Below the pieces are notes generated by a model. The model did no database searches. It saw only the letters and a list, made by a program, of their open reading frames with translations, and was not told the origin of the DNA. Positions 45,448-56,227 of a DNA stretch of 64,000 bases are shown here, one piece after another. Both the position numbers and the translations under genes were made by a program. Source of the stretch: Lobosporangium transversale (taxonomy: Eukaryota; Mortierellomycota; Mortierellomycetes; Mortierellales; Mortierellaceae); contig NW_019029003.1 in assembly GCF_002105155.1 (NCBI RefSeq), forward strand, positions 186,001 through 250,000. Reading direction: 5' to 3'. The stretch's first letter is position 1. Each line of letters begins with the position of its first letter.

Positions 45448-47642
45448 TTATGCCTTTTTATGGTGCTTCCTTCTTGTCAAGGGCTCTTCTTCCTCTTCCT
45501 CTTCTTCCACCTCCCGCGCTGCGCTTTCCTGTCTTTTTTTGGTGGCCAAGGTGCCTTTCATCTCTTGTTCCCTCCGTTTATTTTTTGCACGAATGGAAGC
45601 AATAAGGTTGCTGATAGATTCAAGAGCTCCACCGTGGATATCCTGCATATTGTAAATGTTTCTGCTTAGTCGAGCGAATTCGATGCCAATTAGCTTCCTC
45701 TGAGAGTACCTGGAGGGATCTGTGGCACGCATTCTTGGAGTCCAGTGACGGAGCGCCAACACTAAGCCTCTTTCTGGATCGCCTTCTTCCCATTGCTTAA
45801 CTGCCTCTCTCCAATGCGTAATATCAGGGATCCTAGGAGCCACCGGTGGTTCGCTCTCTTCATGAGTAAGATGCGCCAGCGATGGCAGTGACCGTGGCAC
45901 CGGATGCTGTGTATTAATGGCTGTAGCTATAGGCAACAATGAACCTTGAAAGAGTGATTGAATTTGTTGAGTGATTGCTGTTCCAAGATTCATTACTTCT
46001 TTTTGTATATCTTTTAATTCTTTTTGCATTTCTGTCATCTCTGTGTTAATCGCAATCCGCAAGGTATCAAGCGCGGTATCCAGTCCTTGTCGAGTTACCA
46101 TTTCTGTGGCGTTAGGATCTCCCATAAACATGGCGTGTCGACTAACGTTTTTCACTGGAGAGAGCATATCACCGTAGCCGGCCTCATAGCGGATGAACTC
46201 ATCCAACAGGTATCGCATGACTGTACCGACCCCTTCACCTTCAGACCAGCCGCCCCACCACTTCACTGCCTTGAAGGACCATTTCTCCTTTGCAAACATG
46301 AAGCGATGCTGTGCCCCACCGCGGCGGAAACAGTGGGTTGTGTATCGACCGTTACGTCCAGTAAGGAGATCTGCATCTTCCGTAAATTCATCCAACAAAG
46401 ACTGGATTTTCGGATGTGAGAATGACTCTTTGAGTTTGATACGGCCCTTGGTGTCCATCGATGGGAATACAAAGTCTTCAGGATGGAGTGCTCGGCTATC
46501 TTTCTCCATCCAACGGATCCAGGTTAACAATTTGGTGTAGCTGCAAGCATGGGGCTCGTTGGGTTGTGGATGGATCTCATACACATTAGCTACCAAATTA
46601 ATAATAAATATTGTCATTGAGAATTTAGAAACATAGGTGTAGGAACAAGTATCAGGTACGCGGGAAGATCAAGGTTTCGTGAAGACCACGACGTGATTTA
46701 GAAAGAACAAATCTTCAGGACGGCATCAGCACCTTTTTCAGCATTCGCCTGATTTGTTTTGCGAAAAGTTAGAGTGATTTTAATGTATGGTCGCCCACAA
46801 TCTGTCTTAAAATTGAGCTCGATATCCTTTCCTTGAAGTCTTAGTAGTTCCTCATTTCTGGTTCGATAGAAGAATAGTATCAATCATCATTAGTGAGAAA
46901 TTACTGACAATAGGTGAGGTTTTAAGTATTACAGAACCACAGATGGGAGCGAAATGTCACCTTGTCCACAACGTGAAGCCTGTTGCAGCAAACGCTTGAA
47001 AAAACAAGCATAACCCTTCACCATATTTTGCAATGACATCTGGCTTTTGGAGATGCTCCATCAGCTTTGATAAATCTTTATAACTCATGGCAAGGCTTTG
47101 TTTGCTTTGACCATTCCTTCCGTCGCGTTTCTTAAGGGAGAGCATGTAGTCCTCGAATGACTGGTCGTAAACAGGATTTCCTATAGAAAAGTACAAAGTA
47201 AGCGATGATTGACTAGTAAAACACTTTAATTGTTGCTTTGGTTCTTCAACGATTACAAACCTATCCATTGCTTGTTCTCAAATCGCCAAAAATCACCCTG
47301 GCATTTGAATTGATCTTTGAAGTATTGCTTGAATGAACTTCGAATGCCCTCGGCGGTTTTGTATGACAGGCTGTTCTGGTCACACTTGAAGGCGACAAAA
47401 GCCAGAAGGACAATCGGCGTCACTTCGCTTAATTCATCGAACGCAGCTGAATACTCGCCGCCCATAGTAAGAGCATACCTCTTCCCTCGCTCAACATGAC
47501 CTGAATAGCTGGTCTTTGTTTTCGTAGCAAAACGATGGGCTGTCTTTGTTTTTGCTGCGTCTAAGGCACCATGTATATTATTGCTTATATTGATATTAAC
47601 CTGGGTATCTACAGGCGGGGCCTCTGAGGCATCGGGATCCAT
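45448..47642 (-). CDS. Crypton-type tyrosine recombinase with C-terminal GCR1_C-like domain, 4 exons
   Basis: Predicted DNA recombinase that moves a Crypton DNA transposon. Exons (reverse strand) 47642-47261, 47180-46961, 46857-46733 and 46589-45448 join in frame to 622 aa. The N-terminal SAM-like core-binding part (about 40-160) precedes the catalytic fold: Arg201 in GFTLWTRNEELLRLQGKDIE (joined over an intron), HCFRRG (His328, Arg331), WWGGWSEGEGVG and Tyr369 in MRYLLDEF. A coiled coil (about 412-450) follows. Residues about 495-555 (PDITHWREAVKQWEEGD, LALRHWTP, YSQRKLIG) resemble the GCR1_C DNA-binding domain, a known partner in fungal Cryptons. The tail has an acidic run and a basic end. 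All expected catalytic residues are present and there are no stops, so it may be functional. Cryptons have no terminal inverted repeats, so the element ends are not visible. Confidence 0.87.
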
Positions 47643-48516
47643 CTCAGATGATTGAGGGGAGGAGGCAGAGAGAGGGGAAGGAAGAGAAGATGAAGGATAG
47701 GGATGTCAAAACGTTCATAAAATTATACAGATTTATGAAAAATTGATCCAGACTTAATTAAAAATTATTTAACATATTTTTTACAAATAATTTAACCAGA
47801 GTTTGGATTATGCATAGTTGAGCCTACAAATTTAGATGCCCATTCAAAATTTTTCATAGGAAGTTACACGCCTCCAAATGCTCTTAAGGCTTTGTACACA
47901 TCAAATTAGAACTAAAATCTCGATTTTTGATTGGCTAAATCTTATTTATTATGATGTCACTGTTATTGTTAAGGGTGTCAGGGACTATATTTCCAAGTCC
48001 CAGTTTGCTGGAATACGCCAATGAGACCAATATTTTTTCACCTGTTCAGCAATATGACCAGACATATTTTTTCGATATGCGTCCATGCGATAGCTGTAAG
48101 TAATAAACCATCATATGTTTGCTCTTGACATTATAAAGGGAAGCTCCAATACAAGAAATATGAAACTATTTACAAACATATTGTTGATTATCACAAGGAA
48201 CAATAGTTTCGATAGATTTGTTTGTGGGGTTTTTAGGCATCGCAGTAAAACTAAAGGAAGAGAGAGATGGAGTACCCACGGCAACCGCTTTGAGTTGTTA
48301 CCTTTTAAAAAAGGTCATAGATCGTGAGTTGCCTATATATGCTTTTCTAGTCTTCATGGTGTTGGCTGCATTTGGGGTTGCAGTATTTGCCAAAAAAAAA
48401 AAAAAACACGCCCTATTAATCCACTCTTCCACCTCAGTTTCATCCCCTGAATCTCGTTCAGTCTCTGGATCGTTGCTGATATTCTTCCAGTTCTGTATAT
48501 GTTGAGATTTCACTCA

Positions 48517-48690
48517 CTCCTCTCCAAGCTGGAAGCTACTAAAGTCTATATCAACTGAGTCATCGATGACCTCTGTCTGCAAATTCTGGAGTGATATCTG
48601 TAAAGCCTGTTCTACTTCAACAAACTTGAGTTGTACTTTTTTTTGTCGAGCATCTCGCAACTGCCTCTTTCTTTTATTCAAGTCGCCCAT
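48517..48690 (-). pseudogene. Short frame, possible N-terminus of a lost transposon protein
   Basis: A reverse-strand ATG opens a basic stretch (MGDLNKRKRQLRDARQKKVQ), then an acidic one (TEVIDDSVDIDFSSFQLGEE), and stops after 57 residues. In another frame a further acidic piece (DPETERDSGDETEVEEWI) continues. It starts 128 bp inside the right outer inverted repeat and reads inward, as the first part of a transposase would. No family is recognised; highly uncertain. Confidence 0.3.
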
Positions 48691-48817
48691 TATAATTTAT
48701 AGATTATATATTAAGGAAAACAATAACTTTTCTGAGTGTGCAGAGAGATGATGATTGACTTTAAGAAGAGATGTACACCAAAATGAGTGGACTAATTAAG
48801 GTTTTTTCCTAAATTTT

Positions 48818-48833
48818 TCTGCGACTAGATGCG
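48818..48833 (-). repeat. Right copy of the 16-bp outer inverted repeat
   Basis: TCTGCGACTAGATGCG is the exact reverse complement of 43,763-43,778. GGTCACTA follows. Read inward it gives GTGACCCGCATC, close to the CAGTGACCC-type ends of Tc1/mariner/pogo elements. Confidence 0.7.
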
Positions 48834-49606
48834 GGTCACTATCAGGAGTAAATGAAAAGTATAAAAAGCCAAAGTGCTCCATAACGCAAATATTTTGCTT
48901 CACAGAGGTCAAGCGGGGTTACTGCGTTTTTAATTATAGCTGTGATCATAAAACATTAACTGTGCTAAAAACGAGGTGCCCTAAAAAGAAAAAGAAAAAT
49001 ATTACCCATGAAGCACAGAAATAGATTGCATTACGTTGCGATCATTTTTCTAATATGATCATCACTGTCTGACGCTTTAGTTTCCTTGACTCTCCGTAGT
49101 CGAAAGTGAGTATATTGCCTATGTTGTGTGTCTATTGTAAATTTCAAGTCGACGGCTTGGACTCCCCACCAGTAAATAGCGTTTCTTATGTATTCATTTT
49201 GTCCTCCATCAATAACAACACGTCTTAAAATACGTGACCGACCGTTTTACAATTGACTAATGTCACATGATCTGCGGAAGATTTAGTCGGATAATCTCCA
49301 GCTGGATAAAAAAAATCTGGCTTGTGGACAAGTATAAATTTAGAAAGAAAAACTTTAAAGTTCCTTCTGTGTAACGATTCTCACCATGTGTGAACAGTTG
49401 TGAGAATTACCCTGTGTAACAATATCGAAATTTGATTGATGGTTGCAGTGCCATGATAACTACGTTCAGTGGGCATCGTGGACAAATGACCATATTTTTG
49501 CTTTTTTATTTTTATTATTTTTATCATGATTTCGCGCAATCTATGAATTGGTATAGCGCGTATCTTTTACACCCAAGTATTAGGCTTGATAAGGGCAGGA
49601 TATCCT

Positions 49607-50448
49607 TTAGGCGCGGGTACCTCTGCGCCCCCATTCCGTCTGATGCTTTGGCTTCCCGGAAGGCTTGGGCTTGTGAGACTTCTTGGAGGGCTTGGAGGGC
49701 TTGGAGGGCTTGGAGGGCTTGGAGGACTTGGAGGGTTTTGCTGGCCGAGTAGTGCGGCTAGGCTTGGTAGGACGAGCGGGTTGAGAAGTTCGGGTAGGAC
49801 GAACAGATTGAGAAGTTCGGGTAGGACGAACAGATTGAGAAGTCTGAGTAGAGCGAATAGGTTGGGAGGTTTGAGTAGGACGAACAGGTTGCGAAGTTTG
49901 GGTAGAGCGAATAGGTTGAGAAGACTGAGTAGGACGGATAGGCTGAGAAGACTGGGGAGAACGAATAGGCTGCGAAGTCTGGGTAGGACGAACAGACTGA
50001 GAGGACTGAGTAGGACGAACAGACTGAGTAGGTTGAGTTGACTTTGGGGGCTTAGGAGGTGGGGTGGGTTCTCTACTGACAGCAATACAGATAGGTTGAC
50101 CAACATCCAAATTGGCGCAATCGCCACGCAACTTGAGGTTCCACCTTCTCATATCAGCAAATGTGATACCATGAGCCTTTGCGCTATGTGGTGAAATATT
50201 AATTGGTTAATGGAATGGTTTTGTAATAGTGCGTAGCAGATGTTCAAAGCTGTCTATGCGGACGTTTTTGAGTTTTAATAACAAAGGCAAATAAGAGGCA
50301 AAAGAAACAAGACTTACAAATCAATGCAGGTCTTGTCTTCTGGTTTGACAATGACAGTTTTGATGCATTCTTTGACAGGGATGGGGACGACAGCCATGGC
50401 CTGCGAGGCAACGAAAGCGAGGGCAAGTAGAGGGGCGACGATTTTCAT
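49607..50448 (-). CDS. Secreted LysM-domain protein with Pro/Thr/Ser and Lys-Pro-Ser repeat tail, 2 exons
   Basis: Exons (reverse strand) 50448-50318 and 50183-49607 join in frame to 235 aa. A signal peptide (MKIVAPLLALAFVASQAMA) is followed by one LysM domain at about 28-79 with the fungal pattern (CIDFAKAHGITFADMRRWN, DCANLDVGQPICIAV) and four cysteines (28, 41, 66, 76). LysM domains bind chitin and related N-acetylglucosamine glycans. The other two-thirds is low-complexity: about ten SQPIRPTQ-like repeats, then KPS triplets ending in a basic tail. A wall-bound or secreted chitin-binding role is inferred. A TATA-like box lies about 160 bp upstream. Confidence 0.88.
49678..50040 (-). repeat. 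Coding tandem repeats in the LysM protein tail
   Basis: Two arrays: short GCTTGGAGG-type units (Lys-Pro-Ser) at about 49,678-49,735 and longer units of about 24-30 bp (TQTSQPIRP-like) at about 49,770-50,040. Copies differ by point changes. Confidence 0.8.
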
Positions 50449-50605
50449 GATGTGCTATGGTTATGAAGGATAAGGGGTAGGGGAATAGATGTCGAATGGA
50501 AGTGGTTGATGAGACGGCTTGTTGAAAGATAGAACGGGATCTTTTGGAAGGTGAAGTGCGACTTGAGGGAAAAAAAAAAATCGAAAAAAGGCAACCTCCA
50601 GATCC

Positions 50606-50613
50606 CTTTTATA
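50606..50613 (-). promoter_or_regulatory. TATA-like box of the LysM gene
   Basis: The reverse strand reads TATAAAAGG, about 160 bp upstream of the LysM start codon. Motif and spacing only. Confidence 0.45.
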
Positions 50614-52812
50614 CTTGATTCTGGCCGTCAGTTTTGCTTAACATAATTGCATGTATTTTTTCTGTCCAAATTGAGCCAGAAATAGGCCTAAGGTCATTTT
50701 ACAACTGCAGGATATGACTACATGATATTTGAGTCCACTTCATTTCTGAAGTACGTACATTCATTGGATGAAATTAAATTCCTTCTCTCCCTTTTATATT
50801 GAGGGGACCATATTAATAGTAATAGAAGGCTCTCTGTTAGAGAAACAAAAGAGGAAAACACAGTAATACACACAACAATGGATCCCAAGAGAGATCTCAG
50901 TAGCAATCTGAAAGTAAATAAGCTGAGGCACCAGGTGTTGTATGAAGTCACCAGAAGCGAAAATATATAATTATTCATATATAAATCACTGAATGTGGGC
51001 TCATCTACAATGTATTTCCTTTTGAGGTAAAAAAAAAAAAGTTCTATGAATACATTCATACACTCATATCCTATTCTTCAGACTATATAATCATCTCCAC
51101 CAAAAAATACAGAGGAATATATGTGTCGCCTGCTTTTCTTGAATGGATCAATGTATGGAGTATGAGGGGTCATTTTTAAAAAAACGATTCACAAAATAAG
51201 TGGGGAAGATATTTTTTGCTGTGCAATATACAGGAGCGTTAGTAAAAATAAATCGCAATTTTTTCTTGATTGGTTTCCCTTGATTCAACAAAATTAAACC
51301 AAAATGTAAGCAAGCTTTTTTTTTATCCGTCTGGTGCCTGAATACAAGGTTCTTCACTTTTGGTTACGTCCTTTTGCCTTGTTGTCTATGCTTTCGGATC
51401 CCTAAACGTGCTAGGACGTATATAATGAAAATTGATGACGTATTATCCGGGTAACGGCTGTTTACTTTGAAATATCTATGCTTGAACTAGGTTTCGAGAG
51501 GAATGGGCATCATTGTATCAAGAAAGGAGCTACGAGGCATTGTTCTCTTATATCCATGGTATGATGAGGACATTTCAGTGCTAATTGGTAGTAAATCATA
51601 TCTTACGAATCAATCTATTCCAGTTTTGATGACTCCATATAAAATGAATGTACCATTTCACCAGTCGATGTATTTAACTGGACAAGCCTCACTGAAAAGT
51701 CACGGAGGTTTGTACGTGGTTTTTATAACTTAAGAGCGCCGCTTTCGAATGGCATGTTAATCGAGACTTCATCTGTTCAACTGTCCAAGTTTTCAAGTCT
51801 GGAAATTGAAAAACAAAAACAGAGTGCTTTGACACTAGTCCCTGGCGGCATGTTCCCTCCTATTGTCTCAGGCCAAACCTACTGAAAAACCAGGTGCGCT
51901 ACGGAGCGATGTGCGCTCAATCAGTTGCATTATCCCAGGAACAAATGATTTTTGGTGACAATGCCAAAAACCCTGGCCACAGCTGGATACAATTTGAAAG
52001 AATTGGGGCAGGTTTATTGATACGTCAAAGTTCTATACTTAGCGGGCAGTGCATCTTTGTCATCACGGCTATGGCAACGAAGGCGTCAAGTGAACACTCC
52101 ATGAACACATTGCGAAATTATATGTCGGGAGATTTGGGAAAAAAAGGTCTTTTTAGCTTTGCCCTAGTGGGAAACAGAGGGAAATGTTAAAAGGGGTACA
52201 GGACAAAAAAACTCGGTTGATAAAAACATCAACAATCACTTGTTTTTCCCCAGTTGCTGAAAAAAAAAAAAAAATGGTTGTTGCACAACAGCACAACAAC
52301 GTTTATATTTGGTGAAAAATAGAAAAGGTTCATCATATTTCCAAGTAAGTGAAAAGCGGCTCAGCCTTTTCAATGTTCACTAAAAAAAAAAAGCATTGCT
52401 ATTATGTATATATCGTACACGCCATCGGTTTATTCTTTTTTTTTTTTTTTTTTTTTTTTGCTGTTTCTACAGTCCGTCATCGAGTTGGCCTTCAAGCTGG
52501 TGACTATGGCTCTATGCCTGTCTCCACCTCCATTGCGAGCTTTTGCGTGCTGTGCTCCAAATAGAAGACAGAGAAGGTTGCTTGTTGTTGATAGGCATCT
52601 ATTAGTTGTTTTATACAAGGGGGTACAAAAAAAAAAAGAGCAAAAAACTTAAAAAATCGAGCTGTAAACTCTCGCCCTGGCCTTCTGCACAAGAAACAAC
52701 TAGGAGGCCCTTCCGCCTCACATGGCGTCTCTTGAGGAAAGACGGGTATATATTCGTTGCCACGTCTGGAGAATGCTGACTTTTCCTTTTCTCTCTTTGC
52801 CTTTTGTTTCTT

Positions 52813-52849
52813 CTTCTCTCTTCTCTCTTCTCTCTTCTCTCTTCTCTCT
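52813..52849. repeat. (TTCTCTC)n pyrimidine repeat upstream of Kelch paralogue 2
   Basis: About five tandem heptamers of TTCTCTC, part of a CT-rich stretch (52,780-52,940) ahead of the start codon at 52,992. Confidence 0.85.
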
Positions 52850-52991
52850 TTTTTCTTCCCACACATACTTCCTTCCTCCTTCACTCCCTTCCTCCGCTAT
52901 TCACATACTCCTTTCCTCCTTCACTATTCACATACTCTTTTCTTTCACTATTTCTCACCACCTACTTTCATCTGCATACAAACCCACACAC

Positions 52992-55334
52992 ATGCTCTCT
53001 CTTCGACGTGCTCTCCTGGCGCTGAGCATAGCGATCCCATGTTTGAGCTCCATACACGCCCAGGAAGCGCCTACACCAGTTGGTGCGATGGCCTTCGCTC
53101 GAGTTGGCAACTACTTTTTCGTTCATAGTGGCTCGACATACAACGATGACTTGGTTCAGCAATTTTACGCACTCGACTTGACAAAAACATGGCCAGCAAA
53201 CCAGCCCATCTGGATTTCTTTACCACCTGGTCCATACAATGGTTACCATACTGCAGGCTATTCTTCTGACAATAAGACCTTCTTTACGTTTGGACAGGAT
53301 ACAGGGGCATCTGCTAAAATGCTACCAGGTTACTGGCTCTTTAGCTATGATATCGCCACTAAGACCTGGACTTCCAACAATCCAAAAGAACTCGGAGATC
53401 CCTCACGCCGCGATATATTTGCTGTAACCAACCCATCCAGCAATCAAATCTATATTATTGGAGGCGATGCTGGTCTTGCAGGGGAGGAGCATTCGAATGC
53501 CTTTAATACATATGATGTCTCGACAGGAAAGTTAACAGAGATAATGACACCATCCACAGGCCCACAAAACGCATACACATATGCAGCTGTATGGGTATCC
53601 CATCTCTCATTGATGATGATGGTTGGAGGTCAGATTGGCTCTGCTCTTTCACAAACTCTGTGGATGTACAATCCAAAGACAGGAGGATGGTCAACACAGG
53701 TATGATATTGTTTACATTTTTCACCATTTTTTTTTCCCTCTTTTTGTTGTGCACGCACGGATGTGAATTGAAACAACAATAACAGTGATGTCTTTCTTGT
53801 ACGATTGGGCAATTATGCTAAATCTTAGAGCTCAACTGGACCATTCGACCATCAGCGTTTCTCACATTGTGCTGCAAGCAGTACGTATACAGTTTTATTC
53901 TTAATGGGATTAATTTTGGGCTCAATGTTTATGTCCCAATGCCTGCTCTCTGTCTTGCTTATGCTGCTTACTCATTGTAAACTGTAAAAAAATTTTCAAA
54001 AAATAGATGCTGACGGCAGTCTAGTTGCTGTTTTTGGCGGGTATCTTGGAAAGAATGCAAAGGTTGGTGATCCGAATGCGTACATCCTCAACACTGCAAC
54101 TTGGACTTGGACAACAGTCCCGTACAGCGGCCGAGGACGAGGTTTGTGTGCATGCACAATCGTTGACGATACGTTTATTGTCTGGGGAGGCTTTTATGAC
54201 AATCCCAGCAGTCCCAACGGCCTTCCCTCTGCTGCCGAATCAACACTCTTGCTGAGTTTGTCGACACAAAAGTGGCTCTCAACTTACACTCCTTCGCCTG
54301 CTCTGGCCCAGAGCAGCTCCAATCCTCCTCCTTGGGGAAATGGCGGTAATGGGGACAGTAACCCCAATAACTCAACTGATGGAAATAAGAATAAATCGAC
54401 CGACGACGCAAAGGGCGGTTTCCCAGCAGGAGCTATTGGTGGCATTGCTGCAGCAGCAGTAATCATTTTAATCGTAGGTGCCTTCCTCTTCCACCGACGC
54501 AACAAAAAGAAGCAACATGGCAGGAAATCGAACGTCCCTGACTATGAGTTCACCAAGGCAGAGGAGGGTGAGGGATCCACAAGAGGAAAACCATCGCTTG
54601 ATGGACCTCCTCAAAGACCTGCGCCACCACCTGGAAATCTGTCACCAGCTCTTTATGACTTTGATTCGCCTCCAGCTAATAATCTAGAGGTTCGGTTGAG
54701 CCAGCAGCAGCAATTGTTGCAGCAGCAACAACAGCTCATTCAACTACAGGAGCAGCAATTGTATCTTCAACAGCTGCAAGAGCAATTTCGACACTCGCCA
54801 GAGGAGGCTTACGCCGCTCAGCAACAATATCTACACTCAATCCAAACATCTCCTCAGCTATCACATATGTCAGAAGCTCGTCCTAGTGTTGAGGGCGGTT
54901 ACAACAGTGGATATTCAAGCTATTCGACCCCTTCAGCAGTGCCGCTCTTGTCAGTGCAAGATCCTAGTTCGGTTCAGGGAAGTATTTCGCCATACCAGCA
55001 ACAGCCTCAACTAAGTCCTGTATTTTCGGATGCCAGCAATGTGTATTACCCACCACCACCACTGCCATTGAATCAACAACAACAGCAGAGCTATTCCCCT
55101 AGCCAGTTAGGTCAGACCTACCCCTACAAAGTGCCAGCGGACGGGTCTGCGCTTGTTCAGCCCAACAGTCCTACCAGAAGCGATTACCATGACACATTTG
55201 GTATGAAGCACATGTCGATCATCTCGGATAGTTCAAGCACGAAAAATAGGCGGGTGAGTGCACCTCAAGGCGCCTATGTCGTTCCCTCCTCTCCTGGCCT
55301 GGATGGCAATGTTCCCCACACCATCCCAGAGTGA
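52992..55334 (+). CDS. Kelch-repeat type I membrane protein (paralogue 2), 3 exons
   Basis: Exons 52992-53699, 53829-53880 and 54007-55334 join in frame to 695 aa. A signal peptide (RRALLALSIAIPCLSSIHA) is followed by a Kelch-like propeller (YFFVHSGS, IYIIGGDAG, LMMMVGGQ, SLVAVFGGY, TFIVWGGFYDNP), an Asn/Asp-rich linker, one membrane helix at about 394-415 (AGAIGGIAAAAVIILIVGAF), a basic stop-transfer (HRRNKKKQ) and a cytoplasmic tail with a Gln-rich coiled stretch (about 480-530) and Pro/Ser-rich sequence. Start chosen at 52,992 because the signal peptide begins there; the upstream open frame is the CT-rich leader. Same architecture and two shared intron sites with the gene at 37,711; the third intron is absent. 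The ligand is unknown. Confidence 0.87.
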
Positions 55335-55559
55335 GGGGGAGTCCTTTTATTTCATAATTTTTTAATTTTGCATAATCATTTAGCAATATTCATTACATAA
55401 TGCGATTAGGTGTAGACCATATCCTTTTAAACAAACCTGTACAGTTTTCTATGATCCCATTCCTTTCGTGGTCCTGAAAAAAAAAAAAAAAAAGACTTGT
55501 TTAACTGTGTGAATCATTGAATCATTAATTGGACGTCGCATCATATGCAAAATGAGAGT

Positions 55560-55591
<32 letters not shown>

Positions 55592-56227
55592 AGAGCTCAG
55601 TTGAATATCTACAGTATATAATGTCTTGAGGAATTTCCCCGAACCTGCATGTGCACGGAGATTTTTTGTGTACAAGAATAGCCGAGCCCGACTGGTCTGG
55701 ATTTTGTGAGAAAGCCAATCAATCATCTTATCCTTATTTAAATATATATAGATATTCATATATAAAATATTTATACATCGATCAAAAAGCTAGTGGCACA
55801 AGGCATAAAGGTTGTCCTTCAATCGACCAATCCAATGTCCTTGTACAGCAACCTTTTACTTGATTCAAATGGTTTCATCGAAGACCAGATTTCCCCGTCG
55901 AGCTTATTCAATAGAATTACAAACTCTTTTTCAAAAAGCCCTGGCTCTCATCCAGCGCTTCCCCAAAAACAACGAGCCATTGGTTATTAAGAAGGGCTTG
56001 AAGGCTGTCACTGCTTTGGAAACCATTTGAGTCAGGGCCATTTAGCAGCGGGTGCCACAGCTTGCGAGATTCGATATCTACTGCGTTCAAAAATAAAAAT
56101 CTCCATTATTTTGGCCACTGGCAACAGCCGTGAATAATCACGATTGCTTTTCTTAAAGGTAATCTGTGTTATGCTACTGTAGCTCCCAAGTCTTTATTAT
56201 CTAGAATAATAGCAATTATAAAACTAT
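55335..56227. other. Spacer between Kelch 2 and the MBOAT paralogue
   Basis: Contains poly(A) runs (about 55,478-55,493 and 55,561-55,590). A 53-codon frame from 55,869 (SKTRFPRRAYSIELQTLFQK...) looks coding-like but stands alone and matches no family I know. Confidence 0.4.

Larger units (their letters stand above)
47643..49606. other. AT-rich region beyond the Crypton gene
   Basis: No recognisable complete gene. A 58-codon frame at 48,517-48,690 (reverse) and the right outer inverted repeat (48,818-48,833) are noted separately. The rest (47,700-48,100 and 48,850-49,570) is AT-rich with nothing seen. Confidence 0.5.
50449..52991. other. Intergenic region with orphan coding-like pieces
   Basis: No recognised gene. 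At 51,503-51,890 two adjoining frames (KMNVPFHQSMYLTGQASLKS, then LVPGGMFPPIVSGQTY) look coding-like but have no clear intron between them. A further piece lies at about 51,894-52,190. They may be remains of one gene; the family is unknown. 52,430-52,900 carries A/T runs and the CT-rich leader of the Kelch gene. Confidence 0.35.

Noticed and set aside
49586-50041. Plus-strand Gly/Leu/Arg repeat frame of 151 codons
   Set aside because: Antisense of the LysM protein repeat tail.
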